Origin: Caldifarciminota bacterium UBA1063
GTDB taxonomy: Bacteria > Hydrothermota > Hydrothermia > UBA1063
Reading direction: 5' to 3'
DNA: 6,144 nt
Assembly: GCA_002316275.1 (NCBI GenBank)
Contig: DCDE01000002.1
Coordinates: forward strand, 1 to 6,144
Of the stretch, positions 6,080 to 6,144 are shown one piece after another. A model generated the notes under the pieces. That model was given only the letters and a program-made list of their open reading frames with translations. It was not told the DNA's origin and did no database searches. A program made the position numbers and the translations under genes. The first letter of the stretch is position 1. Each line of letters begins with the position of its first letter.

Positions 6080-6101
6080 GGGGCGCCCTCGCGGGCGCCC
6101 C
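6080..6101 (-). terminator. GC-rich hairpin, probable terminator of the upstream minus-strand gene
   Basis: GGGGCGCCC (6080-6088) and GGGCGCCCC (6093-6101) form a perfect 9-bp stem with a 4-nt loop. Read on the minus strand it is followed by TGTTTATTTG, moderately U-rich but without a clean U-run. Read on the plus strand nothing U-rich follows. It precedes the ABC operon promoter, so it most likely terminates a gene entering from the right edge. Confidence 0.6.
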
Positions 6102-6115
6102 TATCAGACGTATAT

Positions 6116-6144
6116 TTACCCGATTGTTCTACTGAAGTGTCCAG
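6116..6144 (-). CDS. Possible 3' end of a gene entering from the right edge
   Basis: One minus-strand frame starting at 6142 reads GHFSRTIG and ends at TAA (6116-6118), 14 nt before the hairpin at 6080-6101. That spacing is normal between a stop codon and a terminator. Another frame stops at TAG near 6130, so the choice of frame is uncertain. Eight residues are too few to name a family. Confidence 0.25.

Noticed and set aside
1..6144. CRISPR array, tRNA, rRNA or insertion sequence
   Set aside because: No spaced direct repeats, cloverleaf or rRNA-like sequence, transposase gene or terminal inverted repeats were seen on reading both strands.

Overview
The window comes from a bacterial chromosome of moderate GC. 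It holds five intact minus-strand genes in two operon-like groups. A decayed plus-strand gene separates the groups, and a strong hairpin lies at each end. The proteins are rich in Lys, Glu and aromatic residues, and codons such as AGA, AGG and ATA are frequent; one stretch of the permease reads ATA AGG AGG AGG. This suggests a thermophilic or deep-branching bacterium, or a deltaproteobacterium-like one. It is an inference from composition, and no marker gene fixes the lineage. TGA is used as a normal stop (tldD, the ABC ATPase), so the standard bacterial code applies.

Right side, read leftwards from about 6022 to 3630: an ABC ATPase, an ABC-2 type permease and a membrane-anchored TPR protein. 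They are tightly coupled (a 17-nt overlap, then a 4-nt gap) and look like one export or membrane-remodelling complex. The gene set and the C-terminal motif of the TPR protein recall the PilH/PilI/PilG cluster of type IV pilus systems in Myxococcus and Geobacter. A TATAAT box lies only 9 nt before the ATPase start, which suggests a leaderless or nearly leaderless mRNA. Upstream, 6080-6101 is a perfect 9-bp GC hairpin that probably ends another minus-strand gene outside the window.

Middle, 2849-3629: no intact gene. On the plus strand 2938-3522 is a pseudogene of a 12-TM major facilitator transporter of the MFS_3/EntS-like kind. It can be recognised piece by piece in shifting frames, with one nonsense codon, several frameshifts and two larger deletions. 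It diverges from tldD and converges on the TPR gene. The last ~107 bp (3523-3629) are unassigned.

Left side, read leftwards from 2836 to 96: tldD and a tldE/pmbA homologue with an ATGA start-stop overlap, which should encode the two subunits of the TldD/TldE metalloprotease. TldD keeps its HExxxH motif and the late Cys ligand; the partner lacks the zinc motif, as is normal for TldE. A good promoter with a very short leader precedes tldD. A perfect 18-bp hairpin (48-86) follows tldE. Positions 1-47 hold no gene, only two small 5-bp dyads.
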